A stretch of 64,000 nucleotides of DNA from contig NZ_SZNK01000001.1 of the NCBI RefSeq assembly GCF_005217615.1, forward strand, positions 1,197,501-1,261,500, read 5' to 3'. The notes below the pieces were generated by a model. It saw nothing but the letters and a program-made list of their open reading frames with translations, did no database searches and was not told the DNA's origin. Position numbers and translations under genes: made by a program. This DNA comes from Brevibacillus antibioticus. Lineage in GTDB: Bacteria > Bacillota > Bacilli > Brevibacillales > Brevibacillaceae. The first letter of the stretch is position 1. Each line of letters begins with the position of its first letter. Below are positions 8,648 to 18,318 of the stretch, piece after piece.

Positions 8648-9682
8648 TTACACGCGATCGCGCCACTGCCTGTACACGAGCATGACGAGGAAAAAGACAA
8701 CCAATTGACCAAAGAGTGGATACAGGAAACGGAGTAGTGAGCTAAACCCAATAAAACTAATCAAATAGCAAATGAGCAAAATCCCGAGTAAAATAGTCGG
8801 ACCTCGAAGGGGGGTAACTTGTCTAATTTGTTGGGCTAGACCAAAAACGTTGGCCACAAGAGTTGAGAAAATTTCAGCATACACCAATAGGGAGAACAAA
8901 AAGGGAATAGTTGGTCCCAAGCCTTGCAGCACAGCGATCATGGGCATTTCCGCGTGATGGATTCCCGGCATTTTTACAGAGAGAGAAGCGTAAGCGAGCA
9001 AAAGCAGAAGGCCTATTCCCAAACCTCCTATGATTCCCCCTAGGATAAGCGGTTTCTCCTTGGTACTCTGTCTGCCCATCGGAATCAAAACCGCTTGTGT
9101 AAGTGTGACATTTAAGGCAACATAATAAAAGGGAGAGCTAAGCCACGCCCAAGGTCGTAACGATTCAACGACGACATTCGTATCTAACCATGGCTTCGTA
9201 TATAGGAAGACAAGTACAGTAAAGCCAATGAGCATCGGAACAAAAATGCTGTTCACATGATGGATGGCAAACAGCCCTTTTTTCGTCACGAAAAAAATCA
9301 AAATCATGCTAAACCAAATGCCGATTTGGGGAGATAATCGAAATGACTCCCAAAAGATCGCACCCGTAGCAGCGAGCATAACGGAGGTAGTGCCTAGCAA
9401 TACGGTTAAAAGCAAGGTATTAAAAACAGTTCCAAACGGATGCCCAAATAAATAGGTGCTGACTTCTTGATAGGAATCGGCCTGAATCCGATAGGCAATC
9501 AGCATGACGCGGATGCCGGCCCAAATAAACAGCGTTGTCGCCAGAATGATGCCTACCAAGCCTTGTGTTCCATATTGAACAAAGAACTCTACAATTTCTT
9601 TGCCTGAGGCAAAACCAGCTCCTACGACTGTCCCAATATACGTAAAAGCGATCTGCCATGCGGCTCTCCATGTTCCTTGCAT
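8648..9682 (-). CDS. YkvI-family membrane transporter-like protein
   Basis: This 344-residue protein is almost entirely hydrophobic, with roughly ten membrane helices, and starts with the family segment AFTYIGTVVGAGFASGKEI, the unwound first-helix region of LeuT/APC-fold transporters. It resembles B. subtilis YkvI, a putative amino-acid/cation transporter of unproven substrate. The minus-strand start is preceded by AGGAGGTCTGAG. It is convergent with korB and diverges from the metallo-hydrolase gene at 9736. The family assignment is good; the transported substrate is unknown. Confidence 0.8.
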   Translation of the reverse strand: MQGTWRAAWQIAFTYIGTVVGAGFASGKEIVEFFVQYGTQGLVGIILATTLFIWAGIRVMLIAYRIQADSYQEVSTYLFGHPFGTVFNTLLLTVLLGTTSVMLAATGAIFWESFRLSPQIGIWFSMILIFFVTKKGLFAIHHVNSIFVPMLIGFTVLVFLYTKPWLDTNVVVESLRPWAWLSSPFYYVALNVTLTQAVLIPMGRQSTKEKPLILGGIIGGLGIGLLLLLAYASLSVKMPGIHHAEMPMIAVLQGLGPTIPFLFSLLVYAEIFSTLVANVFGLAQQIRQVTPLRGPTILLGILLICYLISFIGFSSLLRFLYPLFGQLVVFFLVMLVYRQWRDRV

Positions 9683-9735
9683 CTCAGACCTCCTGTCCCA
9701 CCTTATTCCATCCTATGAGAGGGAGTGAACCGAAT

Positions 9736-10485
9736 ATGCGCGTTACCATGTTAGGCTATCAATCTCCTTATCCTGGCCCAGGGGGTGCTACTCCGGGTTA
9801 TCTGATTGAGACAGAGCGTGTCAAAATTCTTCTCGACTGCGGCAGCGGTGTTCTTGCGCAGTTAGGCAAGTATTTGCCCATTTATGAGCTGGATGCCGTG
9901 TTCTTATCTCACTATCATCATGATCATGTTGCGGATGTAGGAGTGATGCAGTACGGTTTGATGGTTCATCAGCTATTTGGTCAAAGACCTGCTGACAAGC
10001 CGCTTCCGATCTACGCACCAGCGCTGCCAGTGATCAATGCTCAGTCATTGGTGTATCGAGATGCGACCACATTTACCCCAATCACCGATGAAACGTCTGT
10101 TACCATTGGGGACGTAGTGATCACTTTTTTACGGACAGACCATGGTGACGGAGATCCATGCTACGCCATGCGTTTAGAAGCAAATGGACGTGTTCTCGTA
10201 TATGGAGCGGACAGTGGACCAGGTACAGCCTGGGAGGCGTTTGCAAGCCACGCGGATTTGTTTATTTGCGAGGGGACGTATCTGGATTACAATTTACCGG
10301 CGAAGCCAAATGGGCACCTGTCTGTTCGCCAAGCGGCAGAGTTGGCACAATCCCTATCCTGCCGTTCTTTATTAGTTACGCATTTGTTTTACGGCTATGA
10401 CGAGACTCAAGTAATCGCGGAGGCCGATGCCTTTGTCGCAGGTCCAGTTTATGCCGCGCGCATCGGTCTGCAAATCGATTTATAA
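9736..10485 (+). CDS. Metallo-beta-lactamase-fold hydrolase, YhfI-like
   Basis: A 249-residue MBL-fold hydrolase. The zinc motif HxHxDH appears as SHYHHDH (~residue 65), with further ligands in DHGDGD, YGADSGPG and THLFYGYD. The opening GYQSPYPGPGGATPGYLIE is characteristic of the YhfI group in Bacillus, related to RNase Z-like phosphodiesterases. I chose ATG 9736 with GAGGGAGTG upstream; the longer frame beginning at 9658 overlaps the divergent transporter and lacks a ribosome site. Cytoplasmic; true substrate unknown. Confidence 0.85.
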   Translation: MRVTMLGYQSPYPGPGGATPGYLIETERVKILLDCGSGVLAQLGKYLPIYELDAVFLSHYHHDHVADVGVMQYGLMVHQLFGQRPADKPLPIYAPALPVINAQSLVYRDATTFTPITDETSVTIGDVVITFLRTDHGDGDPCYAMRLEANGRVLVYGADSGPGTAWEAFASHADLFICEGTYLDYNLPAKPNGHLSVRQAAELAQSLSCRSLLVTHLFYGYDETQVIAEADAFVAGPVYAARIGLQIDL

Positions 10486-10518
10486 CGTTGTTTGTGTACA
10501 TAGAGAGGAGAGTTGAAT

Positions 10519-11079
10519 TTGTTTCCAAATGTATTAGAAGTTGCACGTAAATTAATCCGTGAACGCGTACAAGTAGGAGAAACTGTTGTAGACGCCACGA
10601 TGGGGAATGGAAATGACACCTTATTTCTTGCGCAATTGGTGCAAGAAGAAGGGAAAGTAATCGCCTTCGATATCCAGCCGCAGGCGATCGAGAAAACGCG
10701 AGAGAGGCTCGAGAGAGAAGGTCTGGCGAACAGAGTAGAAATGAAGCTCACCAGTCATGAGGAAATTGACAAGCTGGAGATTCGTGCCGCAGCAATCATG
10801 TTTAATTTGGGCTATTTGCCGGGTGGAGACAAGGAAATTACAACTCAAGCGAGCAGTACCATTCAGGCGATTCAATCAGGGCTGAGGGTGCTCAGACCAG
10901 GCGGAATCATGACAGTCATGATTTATTGGGGGCATTCGGCGGGAGAGACGGAAAAAGAGGCAGTGGAAGCATTTTGCCACGAGCTAAGTCAATTGGATTA
11001 TTTGGTTTTAAAATATCAATATATCAATCAGCAAAACCAAGCCCCATTTTTACTGGCCATCGAGCGCAGGGGACAATAA
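10519..11079 (+). CDS. mnmM: YtqB/MnmM-family class I methyltransferase
   Basis: A 186-residue SAM-dependent methyltransferase. The SAM-binding motif I reads VDATMGNGNDTLFLA, the signature of the YtqB group, which in B. subtilis performs the last methylation of wobble-uridine mnm5s2U in tRNA (now named MnmM). FDIQPQAI is motif II and MFNLGYLPGGDK the catalytic-region motif IV. TTG 10519 is the preferred start because GGAG at 10507-10510 is at proper spacing; an in-frame TTG at 10513 is too close. It follows the MBL gene by about 30 nt and may be co-transcribed. Specific tRNA role is inferred from family. Confidence 0.85.
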   Translation: MFPNVLEVARKLIRERVQVGETVVDATMGNGNDTLFLAQLVQEEGKVIAFDIQPQAIEKTRERLEREGLANRVEMKLTSHEEIDKLEIRAAAIMFNLGYLPGGDKEITTQASSTIQAIQSGLRVLRPGGIMTVMIYWGHSAGETEKEAVEAFCHELSQLDYLVLKYQYINQQNQAPFLLAIERRGQ

Positions 11080-11241
11080 AAAAACGAAACGCGATCCTTT
11101 CCCGGGCAAGCGCAGCATCCGACATCATTCCTATGGGAATGTAATATTTTGTCGGGCCGCCAATAGGTGTACAAAAATAGGCACGCTCTTGCCCTTTCTG
11201 GCACATACCCTATGTAGAGCAATGTGGCAAGGGGGATCTAC

Positions 11242-12342
11242 GTGGACAGAATCGGGATAATGTTGGATTGGGCCCTTTTGGAGAAAGGAATTCATGGCAT
11301 CAAGTCATATGAGCGTCTGCCTTATTATGTCGAAATCGGTAAAGAGCTTGGATTGGAGCCTGTTTTTTTCCATCCGCGGCATGTGAAGCCAGGAGATGAA
11401 AGGGTCAAGGGATATTTTTGGAACGGAAACCGCCTCGTCTCACAACTTGTTTCAATCCCACGAGTCATCCACAATCGTGTTTTGACAGGGGATGCAAAAG
11501 CGCGGAATGTGATTCGAAGATTGAGCCAAAAGAAAACGGTGTTCAATGGCTTGGTTGTACGGGATAAGCGGAAAGTACACCAGATGCTCTGGAAAAACGA
11601 ACAAATTCGCAGCTATCTGCCGCATACAGTGCCTTATTCCATGGAGCATTTGCGTCAGTTTTTAAATAAGTACCAGGTGGTGTACGTCAAGCCTTCGATT
11701 GGATCAGTCGGAATTGGGGTAGCACGTATTGAACGGCATGGAGGCAATTATCACTTCATTGCTTCGAAAAAACGGCAGATCTTATCTCATTCGCAGATAT
11801 TCTCCACGGTGCGACGTTGGGTTGGTAACAAAAGATTTTTGATCCAGCGAGGAATTCCTTTGGCCCGCTATGGAGGCAAAACGTTTGATATTCGTGTTTC
11901 TGTGCAGAAAAACAAAGAGAAACAGTGGACTGTGAGCGGGATGGTTGCCAAGGTCGCCAATACGAAAAACAAGCTGAGTAATCTCTCTCGAGGAGGGACT
12001 GCAGTACCGTTTTCGGAAGCTTTGGTACCCATCTTTCCTGAGTTGAAACAACAACAAGCTGTCATTGAAAGAGTTGGCATAGCGGCGGTGGAAATTGCGG
12101 AGCAGTACGGTCGGCATTTTTCATCATTAGCAGACTTAGGGATGGATATGGGAATTGACGAGAGAGGCAATCCGTATTTAATTGAAGTCAATGTGCGTGA
12201 CCAACGCTATTCTTTTTTCAAAGCAGGGGAGAAGGAGATGTTTAAACAAACATACCGTCATCCACTGGAATATGCGCAGGCATTGCTCACGGAAAAAAAG
12301 AAACGGAAACATCTACTCCTAGCGCCGAGCCAATGGGTCTAA
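11242..12342 (+). CDS. YheC/YheD-type ATP-grasp spore-coat-associated protein
   Basis: A 366-residue protein of the YheC/YheD family, ATP-grasp-fold proteins that associate with the endospore coat in Bacillus. Typical segments are MLWKNEQIRSYLPHT, VYVKPSIGSVGIGV (ATP-grasp glycine loop), FDIRVSVQK, and the C-terminal LIEVNVRDQRYSF metal site. GTG 11242 is chosen because AAGGGGGATC lies just upstream at proper spacing; an in-frame GTG at 11224 has no clear site. The gene ends in a bidirectional terminator shared with the convergent CBS gene. Reaction unknown; some family members may ligate amino acids or peptides. Confidence 0.82.
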   Translation: MDRIGIMLDWALLEKGIHGIKSYERLPYYVEIGKELGLEPVFFHPRHVKPGDERVKGYFWNGNRLVSQLVSIPRVIHNRVLTGDAKARNVIRRLSQKKTVFNGLVVRDKRKVHQMLWKNEQIRSYLPHTVPYSMEHLRQFLNKYQVVYVKPSIGSVGIGVARIERHGGNYHFIASKKRQILSHSQIFSTVRRWVGNKRFLIQRGIPLARYGGKTFDIRVSVQKNKEKQWTVSGMVAKVANTKNKLSNLSRGGTAVPFSEALVPIFPELKQQQAVIERVGIAAVEIAEQYGRHFSSLADLGMDMGIDERGNPYLIEVNVRDQRYSFFKAGEKEMFKQTYRHPLEYAQALLTEKKKRKHLLLAPSQWV

Positions 12343-12363
12343 AGAAGAAAGGCAGACGAATGT

Positions 12364-12398
12364 GAAAAAGACGGTGGCATTTATTGCCCCGTCTTTTC
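12364..12398. terminator. Bidirectional terminator
   Basis: AAAAGACGG (12366-12374) pairs with CCGTCTTTT (12389-12397), with additional inner pairing GGCA/TGCC. T-rich tails occur on both strands, serving the ATP-grasp gene and the convergent CBS gene. Confidence 0.8.
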
Positions 12399-12410
12399 GT
12401 ATACGGTGAC

Positions 12411-12881
12411 CTACGATTCTGCCGGCTGTTGTTGGTCAGCCAAAGGAAAGGGCAGATTGCGAAAGTGACGATATACCAAAGCCAATATCGATTTTCGAGT
12501 CAAGATTCCTTGGAAATAGTGCTCGTCGTCTTCAATACAGACGAAAGGGTGATTAATGGATACTTCTAATGCTTTCAAAAATTCATCGGTGTCACGCAAT
12601 CGAGGAACCTTCGCATCCATCACATCATCTACAATATGTTCGGACATACGCTCAGTCTCGAAGCGTTCCAAACCAAGAGTCTTATTCATGATCATATTCG
12701 TGCTGATTAACCCATGCAAACGATATTGATGATCCAGTACAGGAACGGCTGAATAGCCGGACTTGATTAGGACTAGCAGGGCGTGCTCAAGCGAATTACC
12801 TAGCTGCACATGTGCGACCTTTGTGGACGCGATTATGAGATCTTTGATCGGAATATGTAACAAAGGGATCTCTTGATTCAT
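12411..12881 (-). CDS. cbpB: CBS-pair protein, CbpB/DarB (YkuL)-like
   Basis: A 156-residue protein made of two CBS domains (residues ~20-75 and ~90-145) and nothing else. It resembles B. subtilis DarB/YkuL and Listeria CbpB, which bind cyclic-di-AMP and signal to Rel and pyruvate carboxylase. Typical segments are GYSAVPVLDHQYRLHGLIS and the end HYFQGILTRKSILALV. AAGGTGGTGGATCTGA precedes the minus-strand ATG. The c-di-AMP function is inferred from family resemblance; the c-di-AMP contacts were not individually checked. Confidence 0.82.
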   Translation of the reverse strand: MNQEIPLLHIPIKDLIIASTKVAHVQLGNSLEHALLVLIKSGYSAVPVLDHQYRLHGLISTNMIMNKTLGLERFETERMSEHIVDDVMDAKVPRLRDTDEFLKALEVSINHPFVCIEDDEHYFQGILTRKSILALVYRHFRNLPFPLADQQQPAES

Positions 12882-13146
12882 TCAGATCCACCACCTTTTC
12901 TTTCTGTCGTCTATAGCAGTAAGAACTGCCTGTGGTCCCCTTCTATGATACCGTAAGCGAGGTACAAACGGTAGGGCTACATTTAGAAAACTTGGCGTGG
13001 CCAAGGCTCTGGCGGGGCTAAAGACGAAAAAAGCCCGGCAGTTACGCCAGGCAAGTAATCGAGGTGTGGAACAATCGTCCCTAGTTCTAGTATGAGAGAT
13101 CAGGTGGTCTTTTACATTAGGAGTTTAGAGGAAACCAGTTCCTCTC

Positions 13147-14286
13147 TTACGCTTTATACGTTTGATTTTTGAAAATGGGTTTGGCTTCCACCCGTTTTTT
13201 TCGATTCAACCAAAAGGACAGCGTCGTCAACTCGTAAAGGAAAATACATAGTGACGGTGTAATCACGAACATGCCGAGAACCAATGATGGCGTCGACCAG
13301 CCTAGTCGATGAATGACGTAGCTCTGCAGTAAGAACAAGATCAACGGATGAACCAAATAGATAGCCATATTTTGTTTGGCCAACCGGGCAAGCCACGGGC
13401 CGAGTTTAGGCAGTTTGCCAAGATATCTGGATGCAGGGTAAAAGCTGATGATCACACAGAGTGTGTATATCAAGTAAAGCGGCTCGAAAATATTCATACT
13501 CTCGTAATAGCTCTTGGAGCCGGAAAGATAGCTATACGCCATCCAAACGGCTGCACTTGCCATCACAACGATAGAAGGTATTTGAAGGTGTTTCACCCAC
13601 GTCCGCCATTTTTCCACATTCATCCCGGCGTAAGCGCCGAGTGCAAAAGTAAATACGTACATGAAAACATAATGCTGTCCGTAAATATACGTGTGCTTCA
13701 TGAGGGACAGGAGTGGGTTTGCAGCCCAATCAATCGCCCATAACGGCGTAATGAACAAATAGTGGTAGAGAACGTATAGACCAGCTTGGCCAATAAATAG
13801 GGCGATGATCCAACGGAAATTCAAGTAACGTTCCACCCACGGTTTGATCAGGCAAAACAACAAGCACAGTTGCAAGTAAAGCGGAAAGTAATACAGGTGG
13901 TAGAACGAACTGCCATTAAACAGACTTTCGAAAAACGGCCCAACCAGCACGGCCGGGTCAAAGGTTTGATGTTTAAAATAGGTGAAGATGGCCGTCCAAA
14001 TTACGTAAGGAAAAATAACCGCTCGCCAGCGTTTTTTCCAGAAAGCACGCCAATCCAATTGTCGGTTCTGATACCAGTAAAACAGCAGCATTCCAGTTGC
14101 AAATATAAACAAAGAGCGACCGAATTTTAATAAGATAATTAGAACGGCTTGCAAATCACTATTACACGGATACGTCTTCTCATTGGCGAGAAAAAAACTG
14201 AGGATGTGAATCATCAAGACAGTAAGCGCCCCAAAAACAAAAAGGGCATTCAGATCCTGAAACGTCCCCTTTCGATTGCTATTCAT
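13147..14286 (-). CDS. Acyltransferase-3 family membrane protein
   Basis: A 379-residue integral membrane protein with about ten helices. It matches the acyltransferase-3 (OafA/NodX-like) family: an early helix with DLNALFVFGALTVLMIH, a catalytic-type His in that first helix, and a late helix NMAIYLVHPLILFL. These enzymes O-acetylate or O-acylate extracellular polysaccharides or other acceptors. It lies 58 nt downstream of lipL on the same strand and may be read with it. Acceptor unknown. It ends with the basic tail EAKPIFKNQTYKA. Confidence 0.8.
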   Translation of the reverse strand: MNSNRKGTFQDLNALFVFGALTVLMIHILSFFLANEKTYPCNSDLQAVLIILLKFGRSLFIFATGMLLFYWYQNRQLDWRAFWKKRWRAVIFPYVIWTAIFTYFKHQTFDPAVLVGPFFESLFNGSSFYHLYYFPLYLQLCLLFCLIKPWVERYLNFRWIIALFIGQAGLYVLYHYLFITPLWAIDWAANPLLSLMKHTYIYGQHYVFMYVFTFALGAYAGMNVEKWRTWVKHLQIPSIVVMASAAVWMAYSYLSGSKSYYESMNIFEPLYLIYTLCVIISFYPASRYLGKLPKLGPWLARLAKQNMAIYLVHPLILFLLQSYVIHRLGWSTPSLVLGMFVITPSLCIFLYELTTLSFWLNRKKRVEAKPIFKNQTYKA

Positions 14287-14344
14287 AATTCCTCCAGAAT
14301 TTTACCGGCAGCACCTGGAGAATCAAAAGTAAGTAAAATGCCCG

Positions 14345-15187
14345 TTATTCGGGTAAGTGCCAGTCAGGTGCGGCCAGTTCTTTTGCGGTATAAGAAAATA
14401 AGTGTAATCGCTGTGACAAATGATGCCTCGACTCTGTCACTAACTCATTTTGCACATAAAAGGGGGTAGGTGATACAGCCCATTCAGAACGGATTGTGTC
14501 CAATAGACGTGCTTTTACATCATCCATAGTGGCCAATTTCCCGGTCAAACTCGCAAGGCTGCCAACGGTAGAGGCATCAATGGAAGGAATTGGCTTATGA
14601 CTCTGCATTTCTTCCAAGCCGGCGAGATGGTAAAAGCGCTCCATCCATTCCCCTCGAGGCCGATCGTCGACGTTGATGCATAATTGCAAAATAGAACCGT
14701 GTCGCGTGCGTCTTTGTGCCATACCTCCGATTTTTTTACCGTGAATGGAAAAATCGTATTCCCCCGCACAGTAGGACCCCGTCACTTCTCCAAATTCCAG
14801 CTTTCCGTAATCACGCAGGCCCACATCAAGAAGCTGGGCAACAAACGAGAAGAAGGAGTCAATGGAAATCGAAGTGTCAGGCAATAAACAAGCCATATTG
14901 AGTACGCCAGCATCAAGCGGAACACAAGCTCCACCAGACGAGCGAAGAACACAACCAAAGCCATCTTGACCGAACTTACGCAAGGCTTGCTGGAGATGAG
15001 GAAGCTTGGCATCTCTGCGGCCGAGATACAGTGCCTGATCGTACACCCAGAGATGAATGACAGGTGTTGCTGATTCAGATTGCATACTGGCTGCCAACGC
15101 TTCATCACGGATTAAAGGCTCAAGCGGACTATCCTGGTAGGTACCGGAGTCCATCCAGCGAAACGGTTGATTAACAGAAAAAGACAT
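14345..15187 (-). CDS. lipL: LipL octanoyl-[GcvH]:protein octanoyltransferase
   Basis: LipL moves the octanoyl group from GcvH to E2 subunits of 2-oxoacid dehydrogenases during lipoate synthesis in Firmicutes. The 280-residue protein has the biotin/lipoate-transferase fold, with [13 protein letters not shown] and the catalytic-Cys region [20 protein letters not shown] followed by MAQRR. LipL, unlike LipM or LplA, has exactly this GSYC active site, which supports the specific name. Cytoplasmic. The gene reads away from the SLH gene's terminator and toward the acyltransferase gene. Confidence 0.86.
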   Translation of the reverse strand: MSFSVNQPFRWMDSGTYQDSPLEPLIRDEALAASMQSESATPVIHLWVYDQALYLGRRDAKLPHLQQALRKFGQDGFGCVLRSSGGACVPLDAGVLNMACLLPDTSISIDSFFSFVAQLLDVGLRDYGKLEFGEVTGSYCAGEYDFSIHGKKIGGMAQRRTRHGSILQLCINVDDRPRGEWMERFYHLAGLEEMQSHKPIPSIDASTVGSLASLTGKLATMDDVKARLLDTIRSEWAVSPTPFYVQNELVTESRHHLSQRLHLFSYTAKELAAPDWHLPE

Positions 15188-15303
15188 AGGAAGGCTCCTT
15201 CACAGGACAAGAATAGCTACCATTATAACATCAGAAATGCGTTTATTTCTACGTTTTCGCTATCTTTTTTCCATTTGGTAGAACATGCATGTTGAGTAGA
15301 GTG

Positions 15304-15340
15304 AAAAAATACCCGACAGGCCAGGATAGCTTGTCGGGTG
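15304..15340 (-). terminator. Intrinsic terminator of the SLH-protein gene
   Basis: Read on the minus strand: stem ACCCGACA / TGTCGGGT (15311-15318 with 15332-15339) followed by ATTTTTT. It lies just past the stop at 15354. Confidence 0.85.
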
Positions 15341-15353
15341 GAAAATGGGTCTT

Positions 15354-16598
15354 TTATTTTGTCTCTTTAAAAGAGAAATTGTCCAGGTAAGTCGTTTTGC
15401 GAGGAGCACCTTTTGTCGCTTCTTCTTGCAGGTACAGACCGAGTTTTTTGCCTTCTTGTTTCACATATTGTTGACCGAATAAGTATTGATCGTTCAAGTA
15501 AATGGAAACGGTGTTGTCGGTGACAGTTACCTTCAAGCGATTGCTTGATTTCAGCTTGTAGGTGCTGGATGTAATGATGTCAATATCATCGTCTTCAACG
15601 TCATTTACTTTTCCTAAAACAACGCGATCTTTTTGGATGAAGACGACATTGGCTTTCCCATCTTTACCGTTGAAGTAAAGACCGCCTAAACCTTCACTGC
15701 CTACCACATTCACATCGACGCTCAATTCATAATTCTTGACGTTGTCAGACTCATTCCAGCGAAGTGGCAGGAGGTAGTGATCCAGATCATCATCATCAGA
15801 TGTAGCTGTCACTTGTTTGCTATCGACATCCCAGTTTCCTGTCGCTTTGTCTGTATCCCAGTTTTTCAATTTGGAATCAGAGAAGGAATCGCTGATATTG
15901 ATTCGCTCTGGTTCTGGCTTAGGTTGCGGTTGACCAGGGTTAGGGAAAACAATTTTGCTCTCATCATCGTCACGATCCAAAATAGCGCGATAGAGCAGAG
16001 AAGCAGCTTCCGCACGAGTAATCGGATCTTGTGGACGGAAATTGCCATTGTATCCTTTCATCAAGTCGGTTTGGATCGCAATCGCAATATACGGACGCAG
16101 TGCTGAAGAAATATTGTCGTAATCACGGAACTTTTTCAATTGATTCATGTCAGCTTTGTACTTTTGATCGTAGCCCAACAGGCGTACCAATGCGACAGCA
16201 ATGTCTTCACGTACTGCCGCTTGATCTGGCTTATACGTGTAAGTGGAGCCGGATTTGTAACCTGTCAAGTAAGGCTTGGCGTATTCCACATACAGAAATG
16301 CCCAGTGATGACGCGGTACATCTTTAAAGGTTTGGTCGACGTAGTTTTTGTTTATATCTACATCTGCTGCTGCGATCATAATTTTTGCAAATTCGGCGCG
16401 GGTTACCTCATTGTTCGGTCTAAATGTCCGATTGTCGTACCCTTTGATGATCCCTTTTGCCGCCATCTCCGTAATTTCCTTGTAGGCCCAATGGCTACGT
16501 GGAACGTCTGAGAACGAAGGAGTGGAAGCGGCACCGACGACTGGGATAACCGTTAAGAACATCAACACCGACAAAAATACGGCTAGTGCTCTTTTCAT
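15354..16598 (-). CDS. Exported SLH-domain protein with C-terminal lectin-like domain
   Basis: A 414-residue secreted cell-wall protein. A signal peptide (residues 1-25, ending VVGAAS) is followed by three S-layer-homology repeats (~30-215; recurring HWAYKEI, HWAFLYV, ITRAEAASLLYRAI), which normally anchor proteins to pyruvylated wall polymer. A proline/lysine linker (PNPGQPQPKPEPERI) leads to a ~190-residue all-beta domain with DSFSDSKLKNW at its start and TYLDNFSF at its end, resembling LamG/concanavalin-type sugar-binding domains. ATG 16598 is chosen because GAGGAGG precedes it on the minus strand and the signal peptide starts there; the frame's extension to 16826 is unsupported. Ligand of the C-terminal domain unknown. 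Confidence 0.85.
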   Translation of the reverse strand: MKRALAVFLSVLMFLTVIPVVGAASTPSFSDVPRSHWAYKEITEMAAKGIIKGYDNRTFRPNNEVTRAEFAKIMIAAADVDINKNYVDQTFKDVPRHHWAFLYVEYAKPYLTGYKSGSTYTYKPDQAAVREDIAVALVRLLGYDQKYKADMNQLKKFRDYDNISSALRPYIAIAIQTDLMKGYNGNFRPQDPITRAEAASLLYRAILDRDDDESKIVFPNPGQPQPKPEPERINISDSFSDSKLKNWDTDKATGNWDVDSKQVTATSDDDDLDHYLLPLRWNESDNVKNYELSVDVNVVGSEGLGGLYFNGKDGKANVVFIQKDRVVLGKVNDVEDDDIDIITSSTYKLKSSNRLKVTVTDNTVSIYLNDQYLFGQQYVKQEGKKLGLYLQEEATKGAPRKTTYLDNFSFKETK

Positions 16599-16752
16599 GT
16601 TAACCTCCTCAAAATGGCAATGTAGTTTTTGGTGACTGCTATTCAGACGGCTAGTGGGCTTGTATTGTTGCAGAAGAAAAAACATTATGGTGAAAATAGG
16701 AAAAAAGACGGAGTTCCAAAAAAATGGGCAGGTAAGGAGGAGCATGTACCAA

Positions 16753-16856
16753 TGGTAAGGGCATGCTTGTTTGATTTGGATGGAACGCTTTTGGATCGGA
16801 GCGGTCGTTGGATGCATTTTTGGCACGACAGTACGAACGTAGAACTCATAGATTGA
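16753..16856 (+). pseudogene. HAD phosphatase stub (first ~20 codons)
   Basis: Behind a strong AAGGAGGAG site the frame begins MVRACLFDLDGTLLDRS, the unmistakable N-terminal nucleophile motif (DxDGT) of HAD-superfamily hydrolases. After ~17 codons the sequence stops resembling the family and ends at a stop 17 codons later. The remaining ~200 residues of such an enzyme are absent. This marks the left breakpoint of the decayed region. Confidence 0.75.
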
Positions 16857-18318
16857 ATGCCGGACTGATAAGTGGAACGATCAAACCAAAACAAAAGCAG
16901 TAGAAGATACGAAGCGAAACAGATTTATTACTTTGTTGAATACGATAAGGGAAGCTAAGCGCCGCTACCTTGTAATTCAGAAATCGCGGCCAGGGGTCGA
17001 TGGGATAAAGATCATCTTCATAAAATGGCGTGACTGAAATCACTTCTGAGGCAACGAATCTCTGCTGAAGGAAATCGCTTCTAAGCAAGGATCGATTATT
17101 AAAAAAGAGCATCCATCGTGCTTAATGTTATTTACATTTTTACTTACTTGACGGAGCTAATGAACGACTGATAGTAAGAGGGTTTTTTTAGTAGTAAATG
17201 ATTGTGGGTGAATTATTTTCGTAAAATTATAAATTATATTGACGTTACAAGTGCTATGATTTAATTTATTTCTTATATAGTTTTCCGGCGAGATTATTCA
17301 AGATCAGCCAACACACTTTATGCCATGGAGGCGGGGGATGTGCTGCGACCAGTATCTGTCGAACGCAGTCAAGTGCGTGATTTCTCAGGATTTCTCCAGC
17401 AAGTGCGAACGGCCGGCACGAGAGTTCCATTGACATCACGATGGATGCTGTACATCTCCGCGCCTTTCGAAATCAAGCAGACCAAGTGGCACCGCTGTTT
17501 TATCGCCAGGGTGCGGTCAGAAGCGGGGAGCGATTGGGAGAATCGTTCGGTTTCGCGCTCGGACATCCGGACAGCAGTGAGACTTTAAAATTCGTGTGCG
17601 ACTATGATGCAGGTTGTTACAACGTTACGCTATTGAAGAATGGATTCGTGGCTTTACATTACCAATAAAAGTCTGAATTTTCATTATTCTTATCGACTTG
17701 AGGATCGCTCACATGCTTTTCCGAAAGTCGATTTGATCCAACCCACGGAAGAGAAAAATGTAGAGAAGTGGCTGGGTTTGAAGATCATCTGGCACGATCC
17801 AGACAGTGACGTTCATGTCCATCGACCGGTTTCTGCCGGAAGAATCGGCGGTGGATGTTTTCAGCATGTTTTATAGCGGACGGCTAAGAATGGATTTGAA
17901 CATAACCAGATTGGGGACCCATTGAAGATTCTTGTTCAATTTACAGATAATAATCGACATGGCAAAGCATCTATATGATTGTTTACTTGAACATAAACGA
18001 AATCCAAAAAAAGAACGGCAACCGGATCCCTTTGTTGCCTTTCTAAAGGAACTAAATCATCCCTAGTATTTGTGTGTCTGGATTCTGAGATTTTAAAGAA
18101 TGGTTTAAAATAGATTCAATAGTAGAATGTGGCGTTGAGTTTTGATGATACTTTTAAGAGAGTGGCCACTATGCATCCTTCCCCTACTAATACGTTGCTT
18201 GACACGTTGCAAGGGCTTTCGAATCGAGCAACGCCAAATTGTACGACGTGTAGCATAGAAAGGACAGAGAAGAGGAAGTTGATCCTCTTGCATTGTCAGA
18301 AAGAAGAGTGAGCCTCAC
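16857..18318. other. 1.46-kb region without an intact gene
   Basis: No frame here gives a full-length recognisable protein. Short open pieces exist on the plus strand (17325-17588, 17441-17668, 17640-17876), overlapping in different frames as expected of a frameshift-ridden former gene, and a 35-codon piece around 17959-18066 (starts MAKHLYDCLLEH). An AT-rich stretch lies at 17200-17280. I could not assign any of these to a family. Read together with the stubs on both sides, this looks like decayed sequence rather than a set of small genes. Confidence 0.5.

Noticed and set aside
13127-13145. Terminator of the acyltransferase-3 gene
   Set aside because: AGAGGAA/TTCCTCT forms a short hairpin at the stop, but on the minus strand it is followed by AAACTCC, not a T-run.
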